This document shows, in pieces, positions 33,561 through 44,454 of a stretch of DNA of 64,000 nt (positions are counted from its first letter, which is position 1; each line of letters begins with the position of its first letter). The DNA is from Amborella trichopoda (lineage: Eukaryota; Streptophyta; Magnoliopsida; Amborellales; Amborellaceae). The notes under the pieces were generated by a model that saw only the letters and a list, made by a program, of their open reading frames with translations, was not told the DNA's origin and ran no database searches. Location of the stretch: positions 498,504-562,503 of the forward strand of contig NW_006494931.1 of NCBI RefSeq assembly GCF_000471905.2, in the 5' to 3' direction. A program made the position numbers and the translations under genes.

Positions 33561-34402
33561 GAAAGGCTAACGGTAACAATGAATTCCAGAAGGTTGCTAA
33601 CAACTTTGAAACATTAAGCTCAAGCTCTTCCTTTAGATCTAGCTCTGTATCAGAATTAGAAAGTGTATCAAATTGATTATATCCTTGAGGCTCCTACTAA
33701 TAGCCTACCAGAACTACGCTTATTAAATCCTTACCATATCTTTAAAGGAACCCTCTCCCTCAGCCACAAAAACCATATATACTCTATTTAAAAGAAAATC
33801 ACCAGAATCTATAAAACAATTCCTACAAACTTCTTCTTTTAATCAATATCCAATACCTGCTACAGTAGAACAACTCTTCTCTCTCTGTTTGCCAGAACAC
33901 CTACCCTCACTGGAAAATGGAGATTATTCCCACATCCATTTTGTAGTAAGAAGACTAGCTCTAACATTTCATGGGAGAGATGGTCTCCCGGTTTCTTCCA
34001 GGTAGCTCTTCTTGACACAAGATTCTTAAAATATAAACAGGCTTGTATGGTTACTATATCAACCACCTTAAACTGCAGAACAATATTCATAACCCTTGTC
34101 CCAAATTTCACCATGACCCTAGCAGATCCAAACATGTTAAAAGCCCTAAAGGTGATGATACAAATAGCCGGCGCCTCAATGGTTTCAGACTCCCACATAG
34201 CCACCCTCCATTACCAAATGGCCTATAGGGTACAAAACCATGCACCACAATTACTATTTCCAAATGAGCTTAACCCAGACAAAGCTTTATTCATTAATGT
34301 AAGCGAAACAGCACCCTGTCATACCTTTGTCCCAAAACAAATTCCTAGAGAGGAGTTGAGGAACTTCTCCCAAACAAATGGGTCACCTATTATAAAAAGT
34401 TA
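33560..34402 (+). pseudogene. second caulimovirid fragment: movement protein
   Basis: Across several frames the plus strand reads VALLDTRFLKYKQACMV, then CRTIFITLVPNFTMTLADPN and MLKALKVMIQIAGASMV, then HIATLHYQMAYRVQNHA (34047-34403 holds most of it). This is the conserved core of caulimovirid movement proteins (30K superfamily), including the invariant-type Asp in the LLDTRF region and the tubule-type PNF..DPN region. It is not a copy of 4034-4415: the sequences differ clearly. Several stops interrupt the N-terminal part. Confidence 0.8.
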
Positions 34403-35430
34403 AGAGAACCTGAAGAAAAACTGATCTAAGCGACTAACCCCGTATATTTGACTATAGAAGACAGATCTCAGATTTCCAACAAACCTCCTGATAAATCCCA
34501 CACAATCCATATTCTCAACAATGATGATGATAGCACCTATAATGGCCTTCAAAAACGATGGAATGCCCAACTACTAAGGGAAAACAAAAGATGGTCATCA
34601 ACTGTTTGACCCCTATTGGGAGTGCTCAGGGTGTATCTAATATCAATATGATTTAATGGACGAAGATATTAATAACCCTCCCAGAACAAAAACCAAGAAA
34701 AAATCAAACGAACAACAACCGAGAGAAAGATACGAAAATGGGGATCCTACTGTAGGAACTCTTGGAGAACCAATAGGAAGATATGAATTCCTAGTAGAAT
34801 ATGGAAACCCCAAACCGACTCAGCCAAAAATGATAACAAAAGAATGTGCACCACCATCATATCAACCACCACCACCATATCAACCACCTGATGCACCTAT
34901 TGCAAACACCCCTCCTTTAAGACCTTATTACCATGAAGCCTTAAAACTTATCAATCTTAAAGAAAAAATTGAAATGCCAAAAATTAAAGAAATCTTTGCA
35001 TTTAGCCCTTCGTCTTCAAATTATACAGACCAATTCCCTCCACTTAAACCATTTGAAATTCCAATAATCTGAAAATGCACACATCCAAAACAAAGCCTTA
35101 ATACAAATCTTAGAAAACCAAAAACACCAATCCATGAGACTAGATTCGGTACAAGCAATAGTGTTAGAATTAAAAGCAAGAATCCAAAGTTCTCCAGGAC
35201 CAATTATTAGAATTGTCATGGGCAAAATATCATGAGGATCTTCAAAAGGAAAATAAACTTTTGGTCCACAAAGAAGAAGAAAAAAGAAACCTAGAAGCCC
35301 AATTAAGGACAATAGAAAAACAATTAATAGCACTACCAAAACCTGAAGAACTAAGCAATTATAAAACTTCCTTTAGTACTCCTACACCAGTAGTACCATC
35401 TTTAAATGTTCCTAAAACCAACTAAATGCT
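34403..35430 (+). pseudogene. second caulimovirid fragment: linker and coiled-coil region
   Basis: The ORF at 34656-35072 is hydrophilic, has NGDPTVGTLGEPIGRYEF (compare EGDPTVG near 450 on the minus strand) and a Pro-rich run (PPSYQPPPPYQPP). The ORF at 35213-35425 (KYHEDLQKENKLL..EEEKRNLEAQLRTIEKQL) has the heptad pattern of a coiled coil. The order movement protein, linker, coiled coil, coat protein fits a petuvirus/florendovirus-like polyprotein. Confidence 0.65.
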
Positions 35431-35599
35431 GCCTTTAAAACACTCAAACGTTCTTCGTTATATACCCCTTTTGACCCCTCATTGTACAAAACCATTTCAC
35501 CACTCAGAACACTGAGACCTAAACCCAAGACCCAGAAATGAGATCAAAAACTAGAGATAAAAAGAACCAAAGTCTCCAACATCAATTAAAACAGGGAAA

Positions 35600-36594
35600 T
35601 CAACAGTAAATACTATAGAATATGATAACCCTATCTCAGTTTTCCTAGAAAGTCAAGTTATCAAAGCAAACAAACCAAAGATAGAGATTATTGACAAACC
35701 CATCAACGATAATTCAAACTTTGAAGAATCACCAGATAGCCGTTCTAAAGGCTTAATAGAAAGTTTTATAACAGATATATCAACGGATTCATCCCCAACA
35801 AATAACATCTTCCTAATGGATGGAGAAGGTGAAAATCCAAATTTCATAGATCCTAATTAGCCTTTCCCTCCTAATCCTCCTTTCCCTGACTCAAATCAAC
35901 ATCAACAGCCAAACCCCAATAACCAGGATGAAGAAATGTTCTTTGAAGAAAGAGTGTACTCCATTTCAGATAAGAAAAAAGTATTTATGATGATGTCCTT
36001 CCAAGCTAGTATAAAGAACGATTTGATGATATATACTCTTGTTGCCAAGCAGAGATTATTTAATCAGCCACTAGATATTGTTATAAAAAAATTCTTAGCA
36101 TGATGTAGTGGTGTCCTAAAAGATTGGATAGTAGCCATTGGACCATATAGACAAAGAGTATTGTATCAAGCCCCAGATCTTGAAACTTTTATAGGATACG
36201 TCCATTCCCAATTTTTAGGACAAGCAAAACACCAAGTAGAAGAAGCAAGAAAAGAATATCATGCAGCCAAATGTTGTTCGTTCAACAAGAATGACATTGA
36301 AAGCCATTACAAAAGGATGATTAAAAGTTTTTTCAAGATAGAATAGCACCAATGTAAAACAAACATTTATATACTCCCTACCAAAACCACTGGCTGATGA
36401 AATACCCATTATACCAAAAGATCACCACTCCACCTTAGAAGACACCACAATAGGTGAGCTATTCCAATCAACTATCGAAGCTGTCAACCGCCTATGTACC
36501 CACAAAAATTTCGTGGAAAATTTTGAAAAAACAAACTCAAATCTAGGATCAGCATTTTGCAATCCAAATGGTCATTTTAACTTTTTATTTTTCT
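35600..36594 (+). pseudogene. second caulimovirid fragment: coat-protein region
   Basis: Two nearly open stretches. The first is acidic (SPDSRSKGLIESFITDIST). The second reads RVYSISDKKKVFMMMSFQAS, then DWIVAIGPYRQRVLYQAPDLE, then FLGQAKHQVEEARKEY. After a frame change it ends with a KPLADEIPII segment and HKNFVENFEKTNSNLGSA, a capsid-core motif. It stops about where the LTR at 36595 begins, which indicates that the retrotransposon inserted into the virus copy. No RT or RNase H of this copy is seen. Confidence 0.75.
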
Positions 36595-36740
36595 TGTGAA
36601 GATGTCTAAACCTTGATAACATCATGAAGATAAGGATTGTGCCCTACAGATTCGGTGATTCAAATGAAAGGATTAGTTCAAGGTGAAGATTCAAAGATGG
36701 GAAATGCATGGTTATCCCTTGAAAAACTATACCTTAATAG

Positions 36741-36750
36741 TATAAAAAGG
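36741..36750 (+). promoter_or_regulatory. TATA box
   Basis: AATAGTATAAAAAGGGGATC is a good TATA box. It lies about 150 bp inside the proposed LTR start and just upstream of the first GGATCTCG array. If it is the element's promoter, the array would be transcribed as a long leader. Confidence 0.45.
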
Positions 36751-36839
36751 GGATCTCTCGATTAAAGAGGGGTCGAACATTTTGATAGACACAATTCAAT
36801 AGAGATCAGAGTTACCGGGAGCGCCACCCTAGGGTGGCA

Positions 36840-37115
36840 CTCCCACTCCGGAATCTCGCTCCAGCGTTCCAGAGCCGGGATCTCTCTCAGAACCCGTTCT
36901 CATCTTTTTGGGATCTCGCTCCAATTTTTAAGATTCTCGATCCTATTCACAACGGAGCTCACTCTCGATACATCAGGAATCTCTCTCCCTCTACTGCGGG
37001 GATCTCGCTCCCATTCACAACGGATCTCGCTCCCGCTAAAGCACGCATCTCAATCCCATACACAACGGATTTCGCTCCCTCTACTTCACGGATCTTGCTC
37101 TCATTATCTCACGGA
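36840..37115. repeat. GGATCTCGCTCCC short-motif array 1
   Basis: About eleven diverged copies of GGATCTCGCTCCC spaced about 25-28 bp, separated by unrelated words such as CATTCACAAC. The motif is partly self-complementary (GGGATCTCGATCCC variants). Confidence 0.85.
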
Positions 37116-37202
37116 ACGTGTTCCGTAACATTGTAGATGTGATTCCTAAACAAATTAGATCCCTACTCTCAGAATTTTAAGATCGCGATCCCGATGTTCT
37201 CA

Positions 37203-37366
37203 GAAAATAGATTGCACGTAGAGTTCACGAGTGTGCCCGTGCCCATGACCCATCAGGGTCTACCCTATCATGCCACTGACAATGGAAAATAGGTTACACG
37301 TTGAGTTGTCGAGTGTGCCTGCCCGCATGATCCATCAGGGTTTACCCTAACATACCAACCTTGAAA
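37203..37366. repeat. 82-bp tandem duplication
   Basis: GAAAATAGATTGCACGTAGAG at 37203 and GAAAATAGGTTACACGTTGAG at 37285 start two units of 82 bp. Both contain CATCAGGGT(C/T)TACCCTA, a small dyad. Confidence 0.9.
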
Positions 37367-37407
37367 TTTATTATTTCTACTTTCATATATCCTTGGGTGT
37401 GGTTTCT

Positions 37408-37785
37408 ATAAGGTTGCAACCTTAAACAATCCAATTAAGACGCACCACCAAATTTTATCGTGTCATGTAATTTTGGTGTAAAACATTCTTAGGATTATTT
37501 GAAAATCTATTTTCATATCTAATTAAATACTTTTAAACTCCAAAAATGGTTAAAATCATGTAGATCTATAAACATATGAAAATTCTTAAAATGGACGGTG
37601 TAGATAATATGTTGCAAGATGCACAATATCTGGCACTCAAATATTTTTATTTTTTTCATACACTCATACATCTTAATGTGGAGATGATCAATTGGAGACT
37701 TTTTCAACATTAAAACAACCTTTTCCGATGGATTTTTGGGGTGCATCCTTAGTTCTACATTTTATGGTTGCAACTTTATATAAAC
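37408..37785. mobile_element. MITE family B, copy 1
   Basis: Roughly 380 bp between TATAAGGTTGCAACCTTA and the reverse complement of TATAAAGTTGCAACCATA. The interior has AGATCTATAAACATATGAAAA and GATGGATTTTTGGGGTGCATC, both found again at 53680-54030. Related, more diverged copies lie near 52500-52770 and 63590-63968. No coding capacity. Confidence 0.75.
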
Positions 37786-37848
37786 ATTTTCCTATATCTT
37801 TGGTTTTATAAAATACTATATAATTCTCAAATGATTTCCCAAATTTGG

Positions 37849-37880
<32 letters not shown>

Positions 37881-37884
<4 letters not shown>

Positions 37885-38358
37885 AAAACACTACGCAACG
37901 CCTATAGGAGAAAATGAACAGTGATTTCGGCTATGTTCATCACCATCCAAAGTTCATCGCACGGTCACAGTTGTCCAGTATTGTTTCAATTTTCTATTTT
38001 TTTTACAAATCAAAATGATCTGAAATTTGACGTGTGTGTTCCTCAAAAATAGGAGAATCTAATAAACATATAAAAATAATAATTCGTAAAATATAGATTG
38101 ATCAAAATACCCCTGAAAATTTATGGGGGTATTTCGATCAATTTATATTTTACGAAATATTTTTTTCATATTTTTATTAGATGAGCCTCACTAAGATGTA
38201 CACATGCTCCAAATTTCAAATCATTCTGATTTATAGAAAAACAATGAAAATTGAAACACTGCCTGACAATCGTGACCGTGTGATGAACTGTGGATGGTGA
38301 TGAGCATAGGCGAAATCACTATTCATTTTCGCCTATAGGCGTTGGGAAAACTTTTCAT
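37881..38358. mobile_element. foldback MITE in (TA)n
   Basis: A 478-bp element that is an inverted repeat over nearly its whole length. The left end ATGGAAAACACTACGCAACG mirrors the right end (reverse complement ATGAAAAGTTTTCCCAACGCC). Both then share CTATAGG(A/C)GAAAATGAA and ATGTTCATCACCATCC-like sequence. The centre folds on AATACCCCTGAAAATTTATGGGGGTATT. It is flanked by (TA)n runs (37852-37880 and 38361-38376), so it inserted into a TA microsatellite. Confidence 0.9.
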
Positions 38359-39004
38359 CTATATATATATATATATAATTTAAAATTACCTTTATTTCTG
38401 TGGCAATAATTTTATTGAAATTTTGAATAAATTTATTTTACCATTTTATAACTTTCTAAAAGAAAATTCTTAAATAAAAATAACATTTAAATATAAAAAT
38501 TAATATTTTTAGTAAAATTTTCATATAGTTATTTCTACCAAAAAATAACGGTGATGCATTTCTCGAATTTAAGCCTAGCAGTAACCATATATGCTTAGGT
38601 TGCATCCAAATGGGACCCAAATCCTATACAACATATTTCCATGTATACAAATGCCAACGTAAAGCTCATTTTCGTATCATGTGTGCGAATTTGAACGATA
38701 CTAACATTAATTGTTCATAGCGTTAGAAGCCTTTATTTCATACTAGATTAATGGGATTTAGTTAATCCATGTACATTCAGGATTGGTTGTGCATTATTAG
38801 ATAGAACACCGGTTTCTAAATTTAACCAAATTGAGATCGCATTTGTATGGGAATGGGCTGTCGTGCTTAGTTGGTGCACGAATCGATGTGTAATGGGATT
38901 GGGTTCTTCATATAAGTGGAGTTCTGCGATGGGGGCACGGACCACCATTGTGCGGAACGCGGTCCTACAACGAATGGAGCTTGATCCTAGCCAAATCGGA
39001 TCGT

Positions 39005-39335
39005 TGTATTATTTAGATGGGGGCGAGACTCAACATTAAATGGGATCTCGTTCTTGTTGTCGATGGGAGCGTGATCCTAATAGACATGGGAGCACGATCC
39101 CATGTTATATGTAACGCGTTCCTGTCAAATAGGGATCTCGATCCCAATGTATCAAGATCTCGCTCCCTATTCAAATGGGGTCTCGCTCCCTAATCAAACA
39201 GGATCTCGTTCCGTAAATACATGGAGCGCGTTCCCGTTAAATAGGGATCTCGATCCCAATATATCGGGATCTCGCTTCCTATTAAAACGGGATCTCGATC
39301 TATAATTTCTACCCTCACCGGAACTCGCTTCCCGA
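39005..39335. repeat. GGATCTCGATCCC short-motif array 2
   Basis: About thirteen copies of the same motif as at 36840-37115, here with more GGGATCTCGATCCC and GGAGCGCGTTCCC variants, spaced about 25-28 bp. Confidence 0.85.
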
Positions 39336-39892
39336 GCTCTGGAGCTTTGGCCAGTCATCGATCCGACGCTCCCTCTCCCGATAACTATGGTAGAGATATG
39401 TGTTCTTGCGGGTTTTTTTTACCTCAGTAAGAATTAAGAGTGGCAAAGTGAGTAAGATATTCAGGACATGAAGAGAGAGATAATCGTCTCGTACGATTCA
39501 CTTGAGACCCGTTCTCTTTGGGAGACCAGACTTGAAGGATAATATCCTTGCGTTCATCCACAGGTATATGGGCCGATATGCCGTCGATGTTATCTTTTTC
39601 CTTTTGATATATATGTATATTTTCTTCCTTAGAAACGAATGTATAAGTTTCAAGGCCAGAATCAAAGGTTTTCGGCTTATTTTTCTTTCATTTAGCCAAT
39701 GTAAATTGTAATAGGGGATTAAACCTCTGGAATTGTTCAGTGCCCAATATAATATAAAATCTGTGTTTTGATAAAGAATGATGCGCAAGTGAATTTGTCC
39801 TCGAATGTGATGTCCTCTTGTTTCTATTTGGAGTCTAATGTTTGTTTAAACATTCCCATTTAAGCATCCACATTTCGGAGCGTCCAAATCTC

Positions 39893-39910
39893 TGGCGACT
39901 CCACTCAGGA
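39893..39910 (+). promoter_or_regulatory. primer binding site, tRNA-Arg type
   Basis: TGGCGACTCCACTCAGGA matches in its first ten bases the complement of the 3' end of plant tRNA-Arg(ACG), TGGCGACTCC. This is the primer binding site of Tat/Ogre-like elements. It sits a few bases after the proposed LTR end. Later bases differ from the standard site. Confidence 0.7.
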
Positions 39911-40051
39911 GCAATCAGCTTTCATCTCTAGTTTAGTTTAGGAAGTCTAATCTCTATAGAATATGTCCTGAGTCACAATCTTGCCACATTTACTCTCGTG
40001 TCTTCTTTATTCATCATGATGAGAGAACCCCTGCGTTAATCACAGGTAACA

Positions 40052-40486
40052 ATGGCTACAGTAATGACATCTTTTCAGGTAGGAACCATGGAGGTTTCAC
40101 TGCACTTCTTCCCAACAACGGACCAATCTGCCTTCACTGAACCCGTGGTTAGTCCATGTGTTATGAAAACAGCGATGCCAAAACGAGAGTCCAAGCCACG
40201 AGCTTCAAAGGCTAGGACAATGCGGAAAGTCCGGCCTCAGGTGGACTTGGTCCCAGGCAGCAGACCGTTGAGGGTAATCTTGACTTACCCCAACAAGGGT
40301 CGGCGAACAAAAACCGATAATGATGGCACGGACTGCAATGTATTAGGAAGCCGCTGCGTGTCGCGAGGTCAGCCGTTCCTGCACGTAAGAAAGATATCTG
40401 TGCCACTCCCTCAAGCTTTAGGTCAGGATCCTCGCCTTCTAAGCCCTCCATTCCATCACCTCCGGGCTCTCGTTTCTTGCCTTTAA
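40052..40486 (+). CDS. ORF after Tat-type primer site, unknown product
   Basis: 144 codons, about 150 bp downstream of the primer binding site. It is rich in Arg, Lys, Pro and Ser and has a basic middle (KRESKPRASKARTMRKVRPQ). I do not recognise it. Tat/Ogre elements can carry an extra ORF before gag, and the position would fit. It could equally be a chance ORF in a less AT-rich stretch. The end runs into the dyad repeat that begins at about 40505. Confidence 0.35.
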   Translation: MATVMTSFQVGTMEVSLHFFPTTDQSAFTEPVVSPCVMKTAMPKRESKPRASKARTMRKVRPQVDLVPGSRPLRVILTYPNKGRRTKTDNDGTDCNVLGSRCVSRGQPFLHVRKISVPLPQALGQDPRLLSPPFHHLRALVSCL

Positions 40487-40504
40487 TCATACGGGTTTCG
40501 TGCT

Positions 40505-40815
40505 CAGTTGTCCGTGACGATTACCGGCTAGCGCTTAGGAATCCTTGCGATGCTAACCCATCCATGCTGGCGGTTAGGCATTTTCGAAATGCTAACTTGC
40601 GTGGTCCCAGTAATGATCACCGGCTGACGGTTAGGAATCATCGCGATGTTAACCTGTCCAGGCCACCGTATACAGCTCCCATGCCGGCAGTTAGGCATTT
40701 TCGCAATGCTAACTTGCTTGGTCCCAATAACTCTCACCGGCTGACGGTTAGGAATCCTTGCGATGCTAACCCGTCCAAGCCACCGTATGCCACTCACATG
40801 TCAGCAGTTAGATGT
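40505..40815. repeat. 117-bp higher-order tandem repeat with GTTAGG..GCTAAC core
   Basis: Units of 57 bp (type A: GTTAGGCATTTTCGAAATGC..) and 60 bp (type B: GTTAGGAATCATCGCGATGT..) alternate A-B-A-B, a 117-bp higher-order period. Every unit has GTTAG and TAAC flanking a TTCGAAA- or TCGCGA-like centre. The same core organises the arrays at 16931-17565 and 21160-21690, although the remaining sequence differs. Confidence 0.9.
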
Positions 40816-40839
40816 AATAATAACATGTTTCCAGTTTAA

Positions 40840-41490
40840 TAAGACTTCATTTTTTTCTTTTTTTTTATGTTATTAAATTTTTTCAAGCATATCACTTCAC
40901 GTAACTTTGAGCCAATTTGTGAGACCAATTAAAAAACCACAAAAATCAGAGAGAAGTTTGGTTAGTAAACTATAAGACTTTATATGATGATACACTGGAC
41001 GAAAAAATATTGGAAGAGACTAAAGAGGTATATTAAATTAAGTAGCTTTTTATTATTACCTAGTTTTTTATTAGTATCTTGTTTTATCTTGTACAATTTT
41101 TCATGTTTATCTTGTGTCAATTTTTATCTTGATTATGTAGTCTATCTTTGAAATTCATTCTAATTTTAGATATTAATTTGCGATCTCATTGATTTCATTA
41201 GCCATTGTGCTCAATTTACATCAAAACGAGCGTCATATAGTCTTTTCATAATTGCATTTAATACACATGTAAAATTTGTACAATCTGCTAGAAACAATAT
41301 AAAATGTGATACTTAGAGGAAGTTTTATATTATTTTTATTTATCCGGAACTTTTAAAAGAGTAAACTTTATAAATGATGTATCTGAAATATTGATAAAGC
41401 AGTCAAACTACCTCAAAAGATCAATAAGCAACATTTTATAAAAGGAAATGTCTTGCCATTGTGAAGAATGTATATTTTTCTGCAATTTTA
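40840..41490. other. AT-rich intergenic DNA
   Basis: Apart from long T and A runs I see no gene, repeat or element boundary here. Confidence 0.6.
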
Positions 41491-41499
41491 GGTGATGAT

Positions 41500-42540
41500 A
41501 GAAGAAATTTGACGACTTTATGCAGGGTGAAGGATATTCTAGATGCGAAATTGATCATGGTGTGTATTTTAAGGGATCAACATGTTATTTCTTGAATATT
41601 TTGTTGTTTTATGTTGATGATATGCTTATTGCTAGCAGTAATCTGAAAGAAGTCAAGCGTTTGAAGCTTGATACATCCAAGCATTTGCTGCCAAGGATCT
41701 TGAGCCAACTAAGAAGATATTGGGCATGCACAATCACAGAGATAGAAAACATGGTACTTGGTTAAGTCAATCTAAATATATTTCTAAAGTTCTAGAGTGC
41801 TTTTAATATGATTGACTGTAAATCATTAGCTGCAAAGTTTAAGCTGTCAAAAAACTGCTCTCCAATGAGTGAAGTAGATAATGACAAGATGAAGAATGCT
41901 TCACATACTTTTGCAGTGGGTAGTTTCATGTATGCAATGGTTTGTACTAGACCTTATATTGCCCACGCAGTGGAAGTTGTTTCTAGATATATATCTAATC
42001 CAAGTTGGGAAGATTGACAAGCAGTGAAGTGGATCATTCGGTATTTGAATGGAACAAGAAATGTATGTATGTGCTTGGGAAATTCACCTTTTGAAAGTTG
42101 TTGGTTTTGTAAATGCAGATTATGCATGGTGCTCTGACATTAGAATGTCCACTATTGGCTACATTTCAAGTTGCTGGTAGGGCAGTCAATTGGATGTCAA
42201 GGTTACAGGATATTGTTTCCTTGTCATCAACTGTAGCTGAGTATGTTGGATTGTCGAAGGCAACAAAAGAAATGATTTGGTTGAGGAGGTTTGACCAGTT
42301 TGGAATGAGACAAGAACAATATGTTGTTTATTTTGATAATCAGAGTGCAATTAATCTGGTTAAGAATGTACCACAACACTCCAAGGAAAAGCATATGAAG
42401 TTCATTACCACTTCATCCAATAAGCCTTAGAATGTGGAGAGTTGCAAGTGGAAAAATCCACATTGAGAAGAATGTAGATGATATGTAGGCAAAAGTTGTT
42501 TCAACATATAAGAATAAGATGTTTAGCAAGATTTAAGGGT
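41500..42540 (+). pseudogene. Ty1/copia RT and RNase H, 5'-truncated
   Basis: The ORF at 41520-41765 reads FMQGEGYSRCEIDHGVYFK-like sequence and LLFYVDDMLIASSNLKEVKR, the copia RT catalytic block with an intact YVDD. After frame changes come MYAMVCTRPYIAHAVEVVSR (41808-42017), NWMSRLQDIVSLSSTVAEYV and VVYFDNQSAINLVKNVPQHS (42113-42430), the copia RNase H. Integrase, protease and gag are missing. The 3' LTR follows. Stops in several places make it inactive. Confidence 0.9.
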
Positions 42541-42626
42541 TGGAGGAGACATAACATCGAGGGGATGGAGAATAATGCATTTGTGGTTATTACAAAGGCT
42601 CGGTGATTTGTCTTCAAGTGGGAGAT

Positions 42627-43240
42627 TGTTATATATGTGAATTCAAATCACACATGGTTTTGTTTGCTTCATTCACTTATGCTTCTTTCTAACACGTCTC
42701 TCTTACTTTCTAGGCCTGTGGATTGCATCTAATTGTGTTTTTGAAGTTCCCATGTAAAAGGGACTTGTTATTTTGCTTTTAGAGTGAGAAAGTAGGAAAA
42801 GAAGAGAGCTCTCATGGTGGGTTTTCAGACCATGTTTCATGCCCTAACTGTTAGAGAGAGAAAGTGAGGGTTTTTGGGTGTTGCAGGGCCTATTCTAGCG
42901 AGAGAAAGTGTCAAAGGAGTACTCCATTTGGGTGTATTTGGTGCTCAGTTTAAAGATAGAAAGCTGCTATAATTTGGAGCTTTTGAGTCTTGTTTTCTCT
43001 TGTAATCTCTTTGAATAAATAAGTGAAGCCTCGCACTTGCACTATTCTTCTGTGGATATAGGTTAGAATTTGTTGTTGAACCACGTTAAATCTTATGAAT
43101 TTTGATGGTTCATTGCTTTCCCTTGTTTTCTTATATTATTTTCTTGATTGTACCACATTGTTTCCATGGTAAGTTGTGTAGCTTGGATGCACAAACTGTT
43201 TATGCTTCACACCCCCTGGCTGATTTTTCCATCATCAACA
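42627..43240 (+). mobile_element. 3' LTR of the copia element
   Basis: Starts TGTTATATATGTG right after a polypurine tract (AAGTGGGAGAT, 42616-42626) and ends TTCCATCATCAACA. The ends TGTT..AACA are complementary. It is 614 bp. A polyadenylation-like AATAAATAAG lies at about 43014. The 5' LTR is outside or lost, so no target duplication can be checked. Confidence 0.75.
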
Positions 43241-44219
43241 CATACCACCATTTATGTTATTTAGAAGTTGTTATTGCCAAACAATTTTGTTAATGGTTGC
43301 TAAGTCGGTCTACATACTCTCCAAAGTGATAGCCTTTTAATATGGTTAACAGATGTAGATGTCGATTTGAGGATATATTTTTCCTTTACAAAATCTGTTT
43401 CAAACAAAAGCAAGCACTCTTGACAACACGTAACGCAATGTTACCTGCTCATTAATTTAGGGAAGTTGCAATTCAGAGAAGCAGCTGGGATTTGGAACAT
43501 AAGATTTTCATTCCCAGAACTTGAGGAAGTTGTATGTGACCCCATTACAAAAAGTGCAACGTAGTACTTCTTTGTATATTGTTTAGCTATAGACACCTCC
43601 TTAACTCATCCAGTTGTTGACATCAGATGGATCTGATAGCTCATCTAGTTGTTGATGCATATACTAGTATCATGGCATGCATCCCAATCCAGAATTTGAA
43701 CCATTGAATTTGTCCCTCAAATCGAACTAAACTAGTAGTCGAGCAGCCAAAAGCATGTCGAATGACCACACACACACATAGACCAGAGTCGACAAATCCT
43801 ATCCTCTCTGTGATGGTCCAATGGTTAAATTAAAACCGGTTTAAATTAAAGCGATTGTACCATGAGACGATCTATCTTTTTTACGAGGAGCTAAAAAATA
43901 CTCCTACGCATTAGATATCAAATTGAAATTTGCCAAACAACAATGATTGTGACATCTATGTACCAAAAGTAGACGGACGGTCTCTTTTTGTAATTTTCCT
44001 ACACTTTCCCTTAATCAGCATTGATACATGAATTCACATACATGAGAAGAAAGGCTCTTCACCACAAATATTTGCATCTAACCTACTCTTTCTCATGTCC
44101 TTTTCTGCTTAGGTCTCCAGTTTGTCGACACTTCCTTTAGGAAACGACCCAACCTTCTCTGCAATGGACAGACAAACAATTACCATGGCTTCAAATATTA
44201 TAATAGACATGTTTTTTAT
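43241..44219. other. intergenic DNA
   Basis: No gene or element recognised. There is a short CA run near 43770. Confidence 0.5.
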
Positions 44220-44454
44220 GGTATTGTATACAATGGCACCATTTACCTATTGTACAAAGGAGGTCATAATTGCTTATAACCATCCCATATGAAATTTGAC
44301 AGCTTAAGTGTGTCATAGAATTCGAGAAAAATTCTTTTGAACTCTGTGCTTGGTCCATGGAATAAATACAGCCACCAAATTTCACATCCAAAGATCAAGA
44401 TTAGCAGTGACCATCTTGTACAAAAAGGTAAATGACATCATGATATATTGTTCC
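44220..44454. mobile_element. Mutator-type MITE family A, copy 1
   Basis: About 235 bp between GGTATTGTATACAATGGCACC and the reverse complement of GGAACAATATATCATGATGTC. It shares GAGGTCATAATTGCTTATAAC-type interior with the copies at 44753 and 47834. The flanks (GTTTTTTAT and TTTTTATAT) resemble a decayed 9-bp target duplication. Confidence 0.75.

Larger units (their letters stand above)
36595..39886 (+). mobile_element. probable LTR of a Tat/Ogre-type Ty3/gypsy element
   Basis: The right end is set by a tRNA-Arg-type primer binding site just after GGAGCGTCCA. The left end is put at TGTGAAGATGTC, where the viral coat-protein sequence stops. That would be about 3.3 kb, including two inserted MITEs. 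Both outer parts carry the same GGATCTCG-type short repeat, which supports one LTR interrupted by insertions. The left boundary is uncertain, because no second LTR is available for comparison. Confidence 0.55.

Noticed and set aside
40477..40839. ORFs across the 117-bp repeat as protein genes
   Set aside because: Open on both strands because of the repeat's composition and length. No independent evidence of coding.
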